A DNA stretch of 64,000 nucleotides from Chiua virens (lineage: Eukaryota; Basidiomycota; Agaricomycetes; Boletales; Boletaceae), in NCBI GenBank assembly GCA_019787685.1, contig JAHNUO010000007.1, forward strand, positions 186,001 to 250,000, read 5' to 3'. The notes beneath the pieces were generated by a model, which ran no database searches, had not been told where the DNA came from, and saw nothing but the letters and a program-made list of their open reading frames with translations. The position numbers and the translations under genes are program-made. Positions within the stretch are counted from its first letter, which is position 1, and each line of letters opens with the position of its first letter. Below are positions 23,161-33,266 of this stretch, in pieces.

Positions 23161-24032
23161 TTATCGTACCGGGGGAAGGGTGAGACGAAGGAAAGATTCA
23201 TGAAGATCCGGTTTGGCTTGGATGTATGGCGCGAGGATCTGGGCGTGACGGCGAAGGTAGATGAGAAAGGCATCGCTTGACCACCTGCCTTTCACTTTGA
23301 CTACGTCGAATGGTACGTTGCGCAGGAGATATTCGAGGGTGGAACCAACGCGGATCCCGTGGCCATGGAGAGGGGAAATACCAGCGCTCTTGAGGGCAGT
23401 AGCGAGAGTGGTGAGAAATTTTGTTTTTGTTAGTGGTTTGTGAGTCTTGCCTTGGCGATAGGCGAAGAGAGGGCCAGTGGGGGGAGGAGAGTTGATGGCG
23501 AGGTGGTGGGAGAGGGCAGCGTCTGGGTCGGAAAGGTCGTCTTGACAAGCCCAGCTAATGTCTTCCCCATGGGGAGTGGTTTTGGTGCGGGGAAGGTGGA
23601 AGTTGGTGACCGCGTTGCCGCGCCGGTCTTGTTGAGTGGAGACGTCCGAGGGTTTAATGTGGATGGCAGGGTCGAAGGAAGTCAGCGTTCTGACGGTGAG
23701 CTCACCAGTTCTTGCGGTGGCATAGAAGGCCGTTGTTAGGCAGGCGAAGGTCGCGGCATGGAGGGGGAGGGAAAGATTGAGGTGGCTGCGTATGGCAATG
23801 ATAGTATTGACTGTGTATGGCTCTCTGGGGGGACGTTTGGTTTGGGGAGGGGCGAGAGAAGAAGCAGCTTTGAGGAGAGCTTCCGTTTCTGAGTTGTTTA
23901 GGGCCCAGGTGAGGCCATGGATGGTGTGCCAGGCGTGAACCCCGCTGATGTAGTTGGACACAGCAGTGCCAGAGTAGGATCCGGCCATGTGTGATATAAA
24001 GGCAGAGATGAGGGCGGAATTGGCGGGGGCGC
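23161..24032 (-). pseudogene. tyrosine recombinase of Ngaro/DIRS-type element, C-terminal part
   Basis: This is the catalytic domain of a tyrosine recombinase, separated from its N-terminal part (34155-34986) by the Ty3 insertion. Visible motifs are YATARTGELT (first catalytic Arg), LHGHGIRVGST (His-x-x-Arg) and FLIYLRRHAQILAPYI (Tyr nucleophile region). The upstream core-binding segment reads ISHMAGSYSGTAVSNYISGV. It ends at 23161. Such recombinases insert a circular DNA intermediate without target duplication. The fragment cannot give a full protein as arranged. Confidence 0.8.
24029..24032. repeat. target site duplication GCGC (left)
   Basis: It directly precedes the LTR start. The same four bases follow the other LTR at 34151-34154, and the recombinase reading frame resumes across the joined site. 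Confidence 0.85.
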
Positions 24033-24946
24033 TGAAGAAATAAAGAACGGGCTGGTGTGACAGGAACAGGGTTAGTAGAACTGTCAGATAGAAAGAAAGG
24101 GGATGGGCGCGAGTATGGCTCGTCCCAAGGGGTTCTGAGGTTGGAGACGAAGTGTCAAGGGGTTCTGAGGTTGGAGACGAAGTGTCAAGGCGTTGACAGG
24201 AGCTTTGAAAGCAATCCGGACGCGTTCCCGGGTGAAACCGTACGAAGGTCGACAAAACCGGTCGAAACGCGGACAGTCGGATAGTTTGGCGACAAGGCAG
24301 GGACTCGAGCACAACGGTGATCGAGTACGAGTAAGGGTGGATAGAGAAGATAGATAACCGGGCGAGGCGACTTAGAACGCGAGAGAAAACGGGGATCGAA
24401 AGATGAAATTTTTATTTACGAACACTAATTTTATAGTCTCAGGTATTCCCCGGGACTTTTACAGCGGATAAAGTATCGAATAAATAAGGGAAGCGTATGT
24501 ATACGGAGCCGACTCTCATGGAGATCGACCCGTGAAAAGGAAAACAATGTTCTGTCAAGGTGGGATAAGGTTTGATCCGTGAATCAATGGACTACCTTTA
24601 AAACGTCGTACGACCCGACTATCCGTTCCTTATAACCAATCGGATACGTGTCGATAACACGGAACCGTCTAAAAAAAATCTAAGAAGGTACGAAATAAAA
24701 TAGAAATTGGACAAAAGAGAGTTGATTAGTGTATGTCGTGCGATCCCGATCGAGCAACCCGATTTGGTCACCTCGCGCGAAAACGTGTAGGAACGAAGAA
24801 CAAAACATACTAATATGGGTTGGATCCACTTGGATGGACACGGGACCACAACGGACGGGTAGGACAATCGATATGGGCAATCCAGGCATCCTGTAAACAA
24901 AGCGGGAACACGGGTTTATCACCTCAAGGGGTCATTGACTCCTACA
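24033..24946 (-). repeat. 3' LTR of the Ty3/gypsy element (914 bp)
   Basis: It is nearly identical to the LTR at 33267-34150. It is 30 bp longer because a 30-base unit (about 24119-24178) is present twice in tandem. Apart from this, nine single-base differences separate the two LTRs, all at CpG sites. Confidence 0.95.
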
Positions 24947-24964
24947 CCTGACAAGGACTTGAAT

Positions 24965-24990
24965 ACTGACTGTCCTCAGTCAGTCACGTG
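24965..24990. promoter_or_regulatory. 8-bp hairpin plus CACGTG box next to the 3' LTR
   Basis: ACTGACTG (24965-24972) and CAGTCAGT (24977-24984) are inverted around TCCT and followed at once by CACGTG (24985-24990). It lies about 120 bases upstream of the antisense gene's ATG (25108), so it is a candidate promoter element for that gene. No clear polypurine tract for the Ty3 element was found here. Confidence 0.4.
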
Positions 24991-25107
24991 ACACCCGTGA
25001 ACGCTGACCTTGAACCGGTGACTGGGATCGGCCGCGCATTAAAGCCTCACGTTGGCCGTCCGTTCTTTCGACAAGTTTACTCTCCTCCCGCTTCGCTACT
25101 CGTCACC

Positions 25108-26361
25108 ATGTCTCTTACGTCCCTCGACTCCATCCTTGCATTTGCAGACTCTCCTGTCGATGAGGCGACTGTCAAGGTTGAGAAGGACCTCGCACAAGGA
25201 AAGGATCGGATTGCGGCTGTGGCGCTGGCGGTGCCGGATGATAAGGAGGAGCTGCAAGAAGAACAGGAGGGATGGTGCCAGGAGTGGCAACGGGCTTTGG
25301 TACTTCGTGAGTTTCTTAGGGTTGGTCGGGTATTAACCAGACTTGTAGGAGCATCTAAATACCGCCCTTAGCCAGGCTAAATCGCACGGCGTTTCCTGCC
25401 GCCTCAGCGACGAGACGGTGAAGACGATGCGCGAAGCAACCACGTTTTTTCGTAGATGGCAGGGGGAAGTAGCTCAACGCGCGGACGCTCAGAGACAATG
25501 AACCGCCTCAGGCAAGGCAACGGGGGGTGGGTCGTTCGGATCCGCTTCGCTTCTGGGTGATTCGGTCGCGGGGACAGGCAAGACCGTCGAGGTCGAGGCT
25601 GGCAGAAAGCGCAAGGTGAGACCGCTGTTACCTCAGATGTTTCGCTCTGTTAACGGTTCTTTTCAGCGGTCCGCTCGTAAGGCCGCTATGGACGAGAGCC
25701 CATGTGACGAGGAGGAGGAGGTGGTAGTCGAGGGTCCGCTTAAAATTCCAGATCGTATGGTTCACGACCCGGCGTGCGAGATGTGTGCTCGGACTAGTAA
25801 GTTGTGCGCAGGGATTCCGGGTCGCACTTGTGATCCTTGCTTCAAAGCCAAGGCCCGGTGCAACAAGTCAAGTGGTCGGGGCGCTAAGAGTGGGCCGTCG
25901 GTTGAGAAGTGGAAACTAGCGGATCTGAAGGCCAAGGCTGCAGGTAGGACCTCTCTCCTCGGATCACATCAACTCGGCTGATCTTTTTCGTAGCGTTACC
26001 CGTTATCATGGTTACCATCCCGGCTCGCAAGGCTGTGGTCGATCCTTCACCCGCGTCTCCTCCGACACCGGATGCGCCCGAGCCGCTCTTCTACGAGTCC
26101 AAGCCCGTGTCTCCACTCCCTTTTCAAGATGGGGGGGAAGAAGTAGAGTCGCCCAAGAAGAAGTCTAAGACTGGCTCGCCGTCTGAGCCTTACGATGGGG
26201 CGGACGATATCCGACACGCTATTCTCTCTCTAGAGGCGAAGTTCCTGTCGACCAGGTCCTTCTTCAAGGAGCTTCAGGCCCGTGCTTCGGCCATGGAATC
26301 GTACGTCGCTTCGCAGCAGGGAGAACTGGATAGGGTAAAGCTGGCGTTTGGAATGTCTTGA
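25108..26361 (+). CDS. antisense gene in the Ty3 element, Zn2Cys6-like domain
   Basis: The gene lies opposite to gag-pol, between integrase and the 3' LTR. Start ATG 25108 gives MSLTSLDSILAFAD. Exon 1 ends at 25299 (GTACTT donor) and joins EHLNTALSQAKSHGVSCRLS. Later exons start near 25668 and 25994. The central exon has CEMCARTSKLC and then TCDPCFKAKARC. The spacing is C-x2-C-x6-C-x7-C-x2-C-x6-C, the fungal Zn(II)2Cys6 binuclear cluster. The C-terminal part is acidic, then basic (PKKKSK), then likely helical/coiled (IRHAILSLEAKFLSTRSFFK) to the stop at 26361. A TGA at 25499 interrupts exon 2 where the sequence pattern suggests an original CGA. Its role is unknown; DNA binding or regulation of the element is a guess. 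Confidence 0.6.
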
Positions 26362-26984
26362 GTCGTTTCCAGCCCGTCCCTACTTGTATGATAGCGTATA
26401 GTCGATATCCGTATCCGTGTCCGTGTCCGTGCCCATGTCCAAGTGAGATCCCTAAGTACGAAAACAAGGATTAGAAGGGTAACAAAACGATATGAATGAA
26501 AAGAGATCTGAATGAATGACACCTGAGCATGGGGTTCCGCCCGTCTTGTTTTCTTCGGTCATCTATCGCGTCTTTGCCTACTTTTGTAGCCTTTATCGTC
26601 TATATCAGTCGAAAGCGGATCGGTAAAACTATCACTGGGTCAAAACGTGTGTGTGCCCCATCACGCGTTCAAAGACGAAAATCTAGGTATTAGTTCGTTG
26701 GGGCAGGAGGGGAAATGGATAGACGTCTGTTTTTCTGTTTTTCTGGTTTTTTCTTTATCTACGGTTTTTAGATCTTTTCGGTCTGACTGAGCGAGAAAGC
26801 GGAGGGTGTGAGTGAGTGAAGTTCTATGGGGTATTGTAAGACTTTATTATTGGCTCGGATATCATTTTTCTTCGAAATCAAGTGCACCGGACGAAACCCG
26901 GGGGTGAAATAGAGAGCACTGGACTAAACCCAGGATAGAATAAATACGTATCGGGCGGTATAAGGGGGGGGTAACGACAGAAGG

Positions 26985-28490
26985 CTAGTCTTGCGAGACA
27001 TCGCCCTCGTCTTCATCTTCGTACTCGACATCTTCCTCAGCATCAGAGTGGTCGTATTCCTCGTCGCCTATTCCGGTCAGTTCAGTAACCGGAATAGTGA
27101 TTTTCGTCCATGGAAAGTAAGGTAGCAAGCGAAATGCCGCATACCTCAGTTTCGAAATGGCGCCGTCCAACTCGGCTAGCAGATACGATCCTCCAGTAGT
27201 CCTGCGAAGGACCACCATTGGACCGAGGTAGCGTGGCTTCATTTTCCGGTTCAGCTCCTTCTCAATCCGCGTATTTTGAACCAAGACGAGGTCACCCGAA
27301 CTAAACTCTTTCGTCCGTATCCGGTTCTTGAATTGCGCCTCAAAATCTTTAAGGGACGCAAACCGTGATGCCAAGACGCGTTCTCGGATAGAATCGATAT
27401 CTGTTTGACGCTTTTGGAGCTGACAAGCTCTCCAAGCTATCAGGCTTTCACTAGAAACTGGGTCAGCATTAGGAACGGGAACGAGAAATGTTGCCTCTGA
27501 TAAATCGAACGGAAAAAGCGGCTCGACACCATGTACCATAAAGTACGGCGAAAGACCGGTTGCTTTGAGTATAGTGACGCGTTCAGCCCAGAAAACGGAG
27601 TGAGCGATCATTGGCCAGCAAACTTCCCCTCCCAGGGTACTTTTGACGATGGCCTCCCGGACATCGAGATGACGCTGTTCGACAATGCCGTTCGCCTGAG
27701 AGTTGTAAGGGGAAATCCGGATATGGTGGATACCGTATCGGGTAGCCAAGTTGTCGAGTGCCTGTACGAATGCCGGACCGTTGTCCGTAATGAGCTCAGA
27801 GACGGCTCCCCAACGGCATAGGATATCTTCGAAAATAAAAGATGCGATGGAGGACGCATTCTCGGATCGCAACATGCACCATTCAGGATATGCAGTAAGA
27901 GCGCATCGGGCCTGTACAATATACCGGTATCCGCCTGATCGAGGCATTACCATCGTGTCGATGTGGACTTTGTGAAATAGCCCGCCCATAACTGGTACGG
28001 TAGGAGGGATATGAAACTTCTGCGTCTGTCGAATTTGACACTCGTGGCAGGTACGGGTATACCATTTGATGTCATCGATGAGCAGAGGCCACCAGAAACG
28101 TAGCAGTAACTGTGTCCGAACCGAGAAGACGCCTTTATGTCCAAGGTCGTCATGCGCCTCCTTAATGAGTCCGTAACGGCGTTCTCTTGGCACGACTAAC
28201 TGGTGTCTGCCGTGCGGTTCTCGACGATAGAGAGATCCGTTTAGAAGGAAGAACCGGGTCGCGGAATTAACGAAGGAGGTGAAGTTGCGATCTGTCAAAT
28301 CCGGAGGACGGACCTGGTCGTCGAGGAATAGGCGAATCTGATCAATGCGCGCTTCTTTTGCCAGAGCTTTGGGGGAGCGGGGGATAACCGGTTCTGGTTC
28401 GGCCGGTTCTGCCGTAGGGGAAACAAATACGGATACGGATTGGAAGGAATGAATGTGTGATGGAATGTCTGTTAATGTGAGCAGACCGAC
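26985..28490 (-). pseudogene. Ty3 integrase region
   Basis: The open frame at 28298-26985 contains an H2C2-type zinc region (HDDLGHKGVF...CHECQIRQ). The DDE core follows, with HIDTMVMPRSGGYR, ELITDNGPAFVQAL and SPYNSQANGIVEQRH. Its C-terminal part has KPRYLGPMVVLRRTTGGSYL, a GPY/F-like module, and an acidic tail (EDVEYEDEDEGD). The N-terminal part is separated from RNase H by a one-base frame break near 28490. It integrates the cDNA in active elements, and no chromodomain is appended. Confidence 0.85.
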
Positions 28491-29100
28491 CCGGTGGTGA
28501 CAACTGGTCGTTTAACAATGCCATAGAGAAGGAATATGCTTGGTCCAACCAATCCTCGAAATCATCCTCTTCGGGAGGGTCATTCTTGGATGGTGGACGA
28601 CGAGAGAGTCCATCTGTGCCAGTATGTCGGGTAGCAGGGACGTGAACAAGGCGAAAATTGAATAACAAAATGCCCGCGATCCACCTATTAATGGTCGCGT
28701 TGGGCTGGAGGTCCGGGTTATTGATCATACCCTTAACGTATTTCGCGTCGACTTCCACTGTGAAATTGGCAACACCGAACACAAATATCCGGACTGCTCG
28801 CAAAGCGTGGAACAATCCGTACAGCTCCAGTTTGGCCTGAGAGTAGCAGCTCTCGACCTCTGTGAGACTAATTGAACCGAAGCGGTTCGGGTACCTCTTG
28901 CCGTCATCTCCTTCCTGCGACAAGATATAGCCAACCGCGATGTACGACGTATCCACTGCAAGGATAACCTCGTTCCTGGATTCGTAATCCAGGCGACGAA
29001 GAGCAGGGGAGTGACAGATCGCATCCTTGAGACGCAGCATAGCAATTTGCTGGGGTTCTCCCCATTCGAAAGAGACGCTCTTTCGGGTCAAGTTGACCAA
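28490..29100 (-). pseudogene. Ty3 RNase H region
   Basis: It continues the RT frame after the stop at 29104. It shows the RNase H signatures VILAVDTSYIAVGYILSQEG, RFGSISLTEVESCYSQAKLE (catalytic Glu) and VEVDAKYVKGMI. It ends in HTGTDGLSRRPP, which is typical of retroelement RNase H. The frame changes near 28490 before the link to integrase. Confidence 0.85.
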
Positions 29101-29103
29101 CAG

Positions 29104-30518
29104 TCAAGCAATCGTAGCAAAATTTTTGATGAAAATTCGAAGAACACCACACACACCTAAGAATCCGCGTACTTGCGTAAGGTTCTGACACTCGGGCCAG
29201 TCGTGGATTTTTTGTACCTTCTTCTCGTGAGGGATACGGCCATCAGCCGTACACTTGTGTCCGACTATGGTCGCGTCTGGTGCTGCGAGTACGAATTTCT
29301 TAGCGGATACCGTTACTCCGACATTTTGTAGTCGTTGTAGGATGCGATGGACTACGAGGAGGTGCTCCCAGATGAAGCGACGAATACCCGGATTTTCTGT
29401 GATGGTTTCGTAAGAGCCATCCGAATTTTGGTAGCGGGTCAAGACTGTTTTGACCGGCAGATCATCTATGAATGGATAGGTATAACGAGGTATCTCGTCC
29501 TGCAAAATAAACGACATGTCGGCCTGATAGATTTGTACCACGTTTGTGTACCCCATGGGTACCATAGTGAGCCGGTGCGGACCCATTGGACTGTTGAAAG
29601 TGGTGAGGTCGCGTGAATCCGGGTGTAATGGACGTTGGTCGTATCCGGCAAACAAGTCCATCATCCCATATACTGCATATCTGGCAAAAGATTCCGCGAA
29701 GTGTTCGACAAGGGGTGGGGTAGAAGAGTCGCGGATTGTGACTGCGTTCAGCGGCTGCAAGTCGTGGATGAGTCGTAGCGATTTACCGTCCTGTTTTAGG
29801 ACGCAAAACCACCACGATCGATAGGCAGATGTCGAGGGTTCATACACACCGGACGCAATCCGGTCCTTGATAATCTGGATCGTGTCAGCCCACATTGCAG
29901 GGGCAACTGGGATGTTTCGCAGTATCCAAGGCGTATGAGGTATGGTAGGAATTTTGACAGGGGGAAAATATTGTTCGAGGAGACGGCCCTGCTCGGTCGG
30001 TATCCAAGCAAAGGCCATTTCGTGTTCACGGACGATCCATCAGATTAATTTGACTTCTTCTGGCCATAGCCAGTTAGCCGGGTCAAGATCTAAAGCATCA
30101 GCGCGTTCCTGTGTGAAACGTTGTCCAGGGGTAAAGTCGGGTGGATGAGTAGGTAAAGGTTTCAGTCCGGCGATAGGATCGTCCGGCAGAGATCGCGTGA
30201 TACGAAACTCCTCCCCGGTAGGAACAACTACCGACCGAACTTTACGTGCTACCGGTTTATAAACCAGTGCGTGCGAAATGGTATCATACGAATAAACGGA
30301 AGTGATAGTGGAAAGAACGTCCGGATTAGGGTCTGTACGCGTGGATGACAAAAATGAGTAATCGGTCGAAGGCGGAACTGGTCCGATCGAAAGAGGCGGA
30401 AGCCGTGTGTAAGAAGTCGGGAAATAGAGAGATGAAACAAATGACGGTTTAAAAAAAAACGAAACCGGATGCGACGCGGATAGAAGATTGAAATCTCCCC
30501 GATTGGTATACGGATCAT
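29104..30518 (-). pseudogene. Ty3 reverse transcriptase region, two TGA stops
   Basis: RT motifs are in order: SWWFCVLKQDGKSLRLIHDL, YGMMDLFAGYDQRPL (first catalytic Asp), STFNSPMGPHRLT-type block, and YPFIDDLPV (F-I-D-D in place of YIDD, both Asp kept). After that come VSAKKFVLAAPD and RGFLGVCGVLRIFI. The N-terminal stretch before the polymerase starts near 30518. In-frame TGA codons at 30040-30042 and 29104-29106 break the reading frame. At both, a C-to-T change from CGA is the simplest explanation. Confidence 0.88.
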
Positions 30519-30524
30519 CGATAG

Positions 30525-31892
30525 CTAAAAACCCAAGTCCATTTCGACGACAGTCTGATGGCTGTTACACTGTTTCTTTTCTCGGCAACGGGGGCATCCT
30601 TCCGTCCACGCCCGAGTAGACAAAGAGAATTGCTTCCCCGTGTTAGGGTCGCGCAGCGTAATCATCTGTGCTCCATCCGGGTAATCATCAGTAGTCGCAC
30701 TCATAAGACAATGAAACGGTCGTCCGAGCAATAGATCGAAGTTTGCCCTGGCCAGAATCTGGACCTGAAGCATCACTTCGCCCGTACCAAAGTCTACGGA
30801 TAGGTTCTCCAGTACCCCCACTGTTTTGTCAACGCTTGTGTTGGCGGATGACATATTCATCGTGTGATCCGACCGAATTGGGATACCGAGTGTCTCCCAG
30901 ATACGTTTGGGCATCGCAACAATCTCGGACCCAGAGTCCAAGACGCATCGGATGGGTCGTCCGGATTCTCCTATCTTGGCCTCGATTGACCGAAGGGGAA
31001 GACTGTGATGCGCCACTATGAGTCCGTCGTCGTTTCTGTTTATCCGGTCGCCGTATTTGCGTTCGATTGCAAACAGGTCGAGACCCGCGAGCTCGTTTAC
31101 CTGCACAGCCTGAGTGGATAGGTTAGTCGTTACTCGTTTAGTGGTGGTAAGGTCCCAAAATTGCTTTCGGAACTCTGGTGCTACCGCAAATAAATCTTTA
31201 ACGGGCACGGGTATGCTCGTATCCAGGACTCGGTCCAACACTCGTTGTGGAGCTGAGTCATCCTCGAGTGGAAACGAGTACCTATATTGCGTCGTAGGGT
31301 TAAACGAAGGGTTAGTTTGTGCTGCGCGGGAAGGAGGATTGCTATTGTCGTTGGCACGACTAAAAGAAGAAGAACCGGACGGTCCGGCTATTGCGGATGC
31401 GGGTGCGGGTGACAAGGCCGGTGGGGAGCGTGATGGCGTAGATGATGATGATGATTTGGGGTTAGCTTCTTTGGCGGTCTGTAACTCTGGCGAGATGATC
31501 TCCTCAGACACCGTGGCCGACCGACTGTTTAGTTTCTGAGGTGGCATATATACGCCGTCAAACCAGACACGTTTACCCTTTTCCTTGGTCACCTTATCTG
31601 CCTGGAACGTAGCCCAAGCCTGTGCAATGTAGGGCTGGAAATCCGGGTCGGCTACTACGGATAGAGGTTCGCTTTCCTCGTCCGTTTCCGTGAGTGCAAA
31701 GGCGGCCGGTTCGATGTCTAGGACCGCTGGTGTTCCCGGATGCGCGGATGATAGAATGCCTGCCGTGATATGTGGGGGTAAGTCCCTGGTAGTACTGCTG
31801 GATGACGTGGATGTGACAGGGGGGTGAACCGGTTGGCTATAGCCCATGCGTAGTCGACACCGTCCTTGAAACATTGTCCGCCCGGCGCTCAA
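30525..31892 (-). CDS. Ty3 aspartic protease region
   Basis: This is a frame of about 450 residues overlapping the end of gag by four bases. The first ATG in it is at 31874. A long linker rich in Ser/Pro precedes the retropepsin-like part: RCVLDSGSEIVAMP (DSG active-site triad), VLENLSVDFG, and ILARANFDLLLGRPF. It would process the polyprotein. The frame ends with TAG at 30525, directly after GGGTTTT, and the RT frame is minus one relative to it. Confidence 0.8.
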   Translation of the reverse strand: MSAGRTMFQGRCRLRMGYSQPVHPPVTSTSSSSTTRDLPPHITAGILSSAHPGTPAVLDIEPAAFALTETDEESEPLSVVADPDFQPYIAQAWATFQADKVTKEKGKRVWFDGVYMPPQKLNSRSATVSEEIISPELQTAKEANPKSSSSSTPSRSPPALSPAPASAIAGPSGSSSFSRANDNSNPPSRAAQTNPSFNPTTQYRYSFPLEDDSAPQRVLDRVLDTSIPVPVKDLFAVAPEFRKQFWDLTTTKRVTTNLSTQAVQVNELAGLDLFAIERKYGDRINRNDDGLIVAHHSLPLRSIEAKIGESGRPIRCVLDSGSEIVAMPKRIWETLGIPIRSDHTMNMSSANTSVDKTVGVLENLSVDFGTGEVMLQVQILARANFDLLLGRPFHCLMSATTDDYPDGAQMITLRDPNTGKQFSLSTRAWTEGCPRCREKKQCNSHQTVVEMDLGF

Positions 31893-32794
31893 GGGATGTT
31901 AGAGCCATCCGGCATGTAGAGCTTGTTATCAGACCCTCTGACCACCTTCGCCGTATTGAGGTATTCGATGCAGATGGGGCAAGAACGCATATAATGGCCG
32001 GGTCCACCGCAGAACTTGCAAGCGGACGAAGTACGTGAGGTTTGGTTTGTCTCTACCTTCACTGTTGGGGCCGGCGAGTATGAGGGAATAGGTGCGGTTG
32101 GTCGATACGTTGATGCGGGTGGTGCGGTTATTTGAGCTGGTTGATGTGGCGGTTGATATGTAGAGGTGAACGGGGGGGGACTGAGCGTGGGGGTGAATGT
32201 CGGGCGAAATGTAGAACCCATTAGGAGAAAAGTGGCCGCCTTCGTGGAATCATCCATGGAATACGGGTCGTTAGGGTGGTGATCCGGTAGTATGATGCGT
32301 AACTGGTCACGGATCTCCCACTGTAGCTCAGGTGGGAACCCATTTAGGTATAGGCCATTACGGTCGATGTCTGAGATTTTTTGGTCAGCAATTAATACGG
32401 AAGAGACCTTACAGAATGCTTGAGTATATTCCCCGAGCTCATCCTGGTTACGCATCTGCCTGCCGTGACACTTCTGAGCCAAGTACTCGAGGTCTGCGCG
32501 ACCATATCGGTTCGTACCCTCACATCCCGGGTATAGTTTTTTAACCGCTGACACGAATGCGTCCCAATCCATTGGGTTGGCCGTTGTTTCCGGCAGGGTT
32601 TGCCAGACCTCGGCTTCATCTAGGGCCGCATAGCGTAACGCAGCTTTTACCTTGTTCGTCAGGGTAAGACCAGCCGCGTCGCCAAGGAATTCTATGTCCT
32701 CCAGGTAACGCGGTAACTCGGACGGCGTTTTTCTGTCAAATTTAGGGGCATTGGGTGTGCCTCGTAAAGGCATCTGGAAGGGTTGTTGTGCCAT
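31889..32794 (-). CDS. Ty3 gag
   Basis: It has MPLRGTPNAPKFDRKTPSEL, the capsid-like stretch with LPETTANPMDWDAFVSAVKK and YPGCEGTNRYG, and a Pro/Thr-rich linker. The zinc knuckle CKFCGGPGHYMRSC fits C-x2-C-x4-H-x4-C. The same frame is open for a further Ser/Pro-rich stretch upstream of 32794, so the true start may lie further 5' (toward 33200). The structural protein packages the RNA. Confidence 0.85.
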   Translation of the reverse strand: MAQQPFQMPLRGTPNAPKFDRKTPSELPRYLEDIEFLGDAAGLTLTNKVKAALRYAALDEAEVWQTLPETTANPMDWDAFVSAVKKLYPGCEGTNRYGRADLEYLAQKCHGRQMRNQDELGEYTQAFCKVSSVLIADQKISDIDRNGLYLNGFPPELQWEIRDQLRIILPDHHPNDPYSMDDSTKAATFLLMGSTFRPTFTPTLSPPPFTSTYQPPHQPAQITAPPASTYRPTAPIPSYSPAPTVKVETNQTSRTSSACKFCGGPGHYMRSCPICIEYLNTAKVVRGSDNKLYMPDGSNIP

Positions 32795-33245
32795 CGGGTT
32801 CTGTGGAGGTGGGGTAGGACAAGACGGTTGCGAAGGTGACGATACGGTTCGAGAAGGGGATGTAGGGGATGGGTTAAGTAGAGAAGATAAAGAAACGGAG
32901 GAAGAGGATTTAGAAGATGGTTTAGAAGGGGTAGAGGAATGCGAGGACGGTAACGAAGGAAGAGTTGTTAGAGGAGATAGATCAGGGTCGGGTGAACGGT
33001 ATCGAGTAAAAGAGGCTTCCGGTTCAGAAGGAAAATTAGTAAAACCGCCCGGGACAACGGGTGAATCGGGTGAACGTAGTGTGAAGGAGTCAATGCGGTT
33101 ATGCCACGCTCTATCCGGGGTAACCGAAGTAAAAAGCTCGGTATTGGCAGAGATATCCGGATTTCTAAGACTTGAGAGTAGCTCGTCTACCTCTAGTCGC
33201 TCTGGTGTAGGCCTGAGCGATCTCGTCCTGACAACCTAAAAAGAA

Positions 33246-33264
33246 CCCCTCGCGGTGGGCTCCA
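33246..33264 (-). promoter_or_regulatory. primer binding site
   Basis: On the minus strand it reads TGGAGCCCACCGCGAGGGG, starting two bases after the 5' LTR end. TGG pairs with a tRNA CCA end. The matching tRNA would have U73 and a GGUGGGC acceptor strand, which fits tRNA-Cys by its discriminator base, but this is an inference. Confidence 0.65.
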
Positions 33265-33266
33265 GT

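Noticed and set aside
23161..24312. Tyrosine recombinase as an independent cellular or Crypton gene
   Set aside because: Its first 93 residues are read from the Ty3 LTR. The real N-terminal part lies beyond the Ty3 element at 34155-34986.
24619..24922. Two small ORFs repeated at 33823-34126
   Set aside because: They lie inside both LTRs and are repeated only because the LTR is; no coding character.
26985..27120. Chromodomain at the integrase C-terminus
   Set aside because: Only a GPY/F-like module and an acidic tail are present; no aromatic-cage motif is visible.
32751..33239. 162-residue plus-strand ORF in the Ty3 element
   Set aside because: It is antisense to the Ser/Pro-rich start of gag; Gly/Glu/Ser bias is the mirror of that composition.
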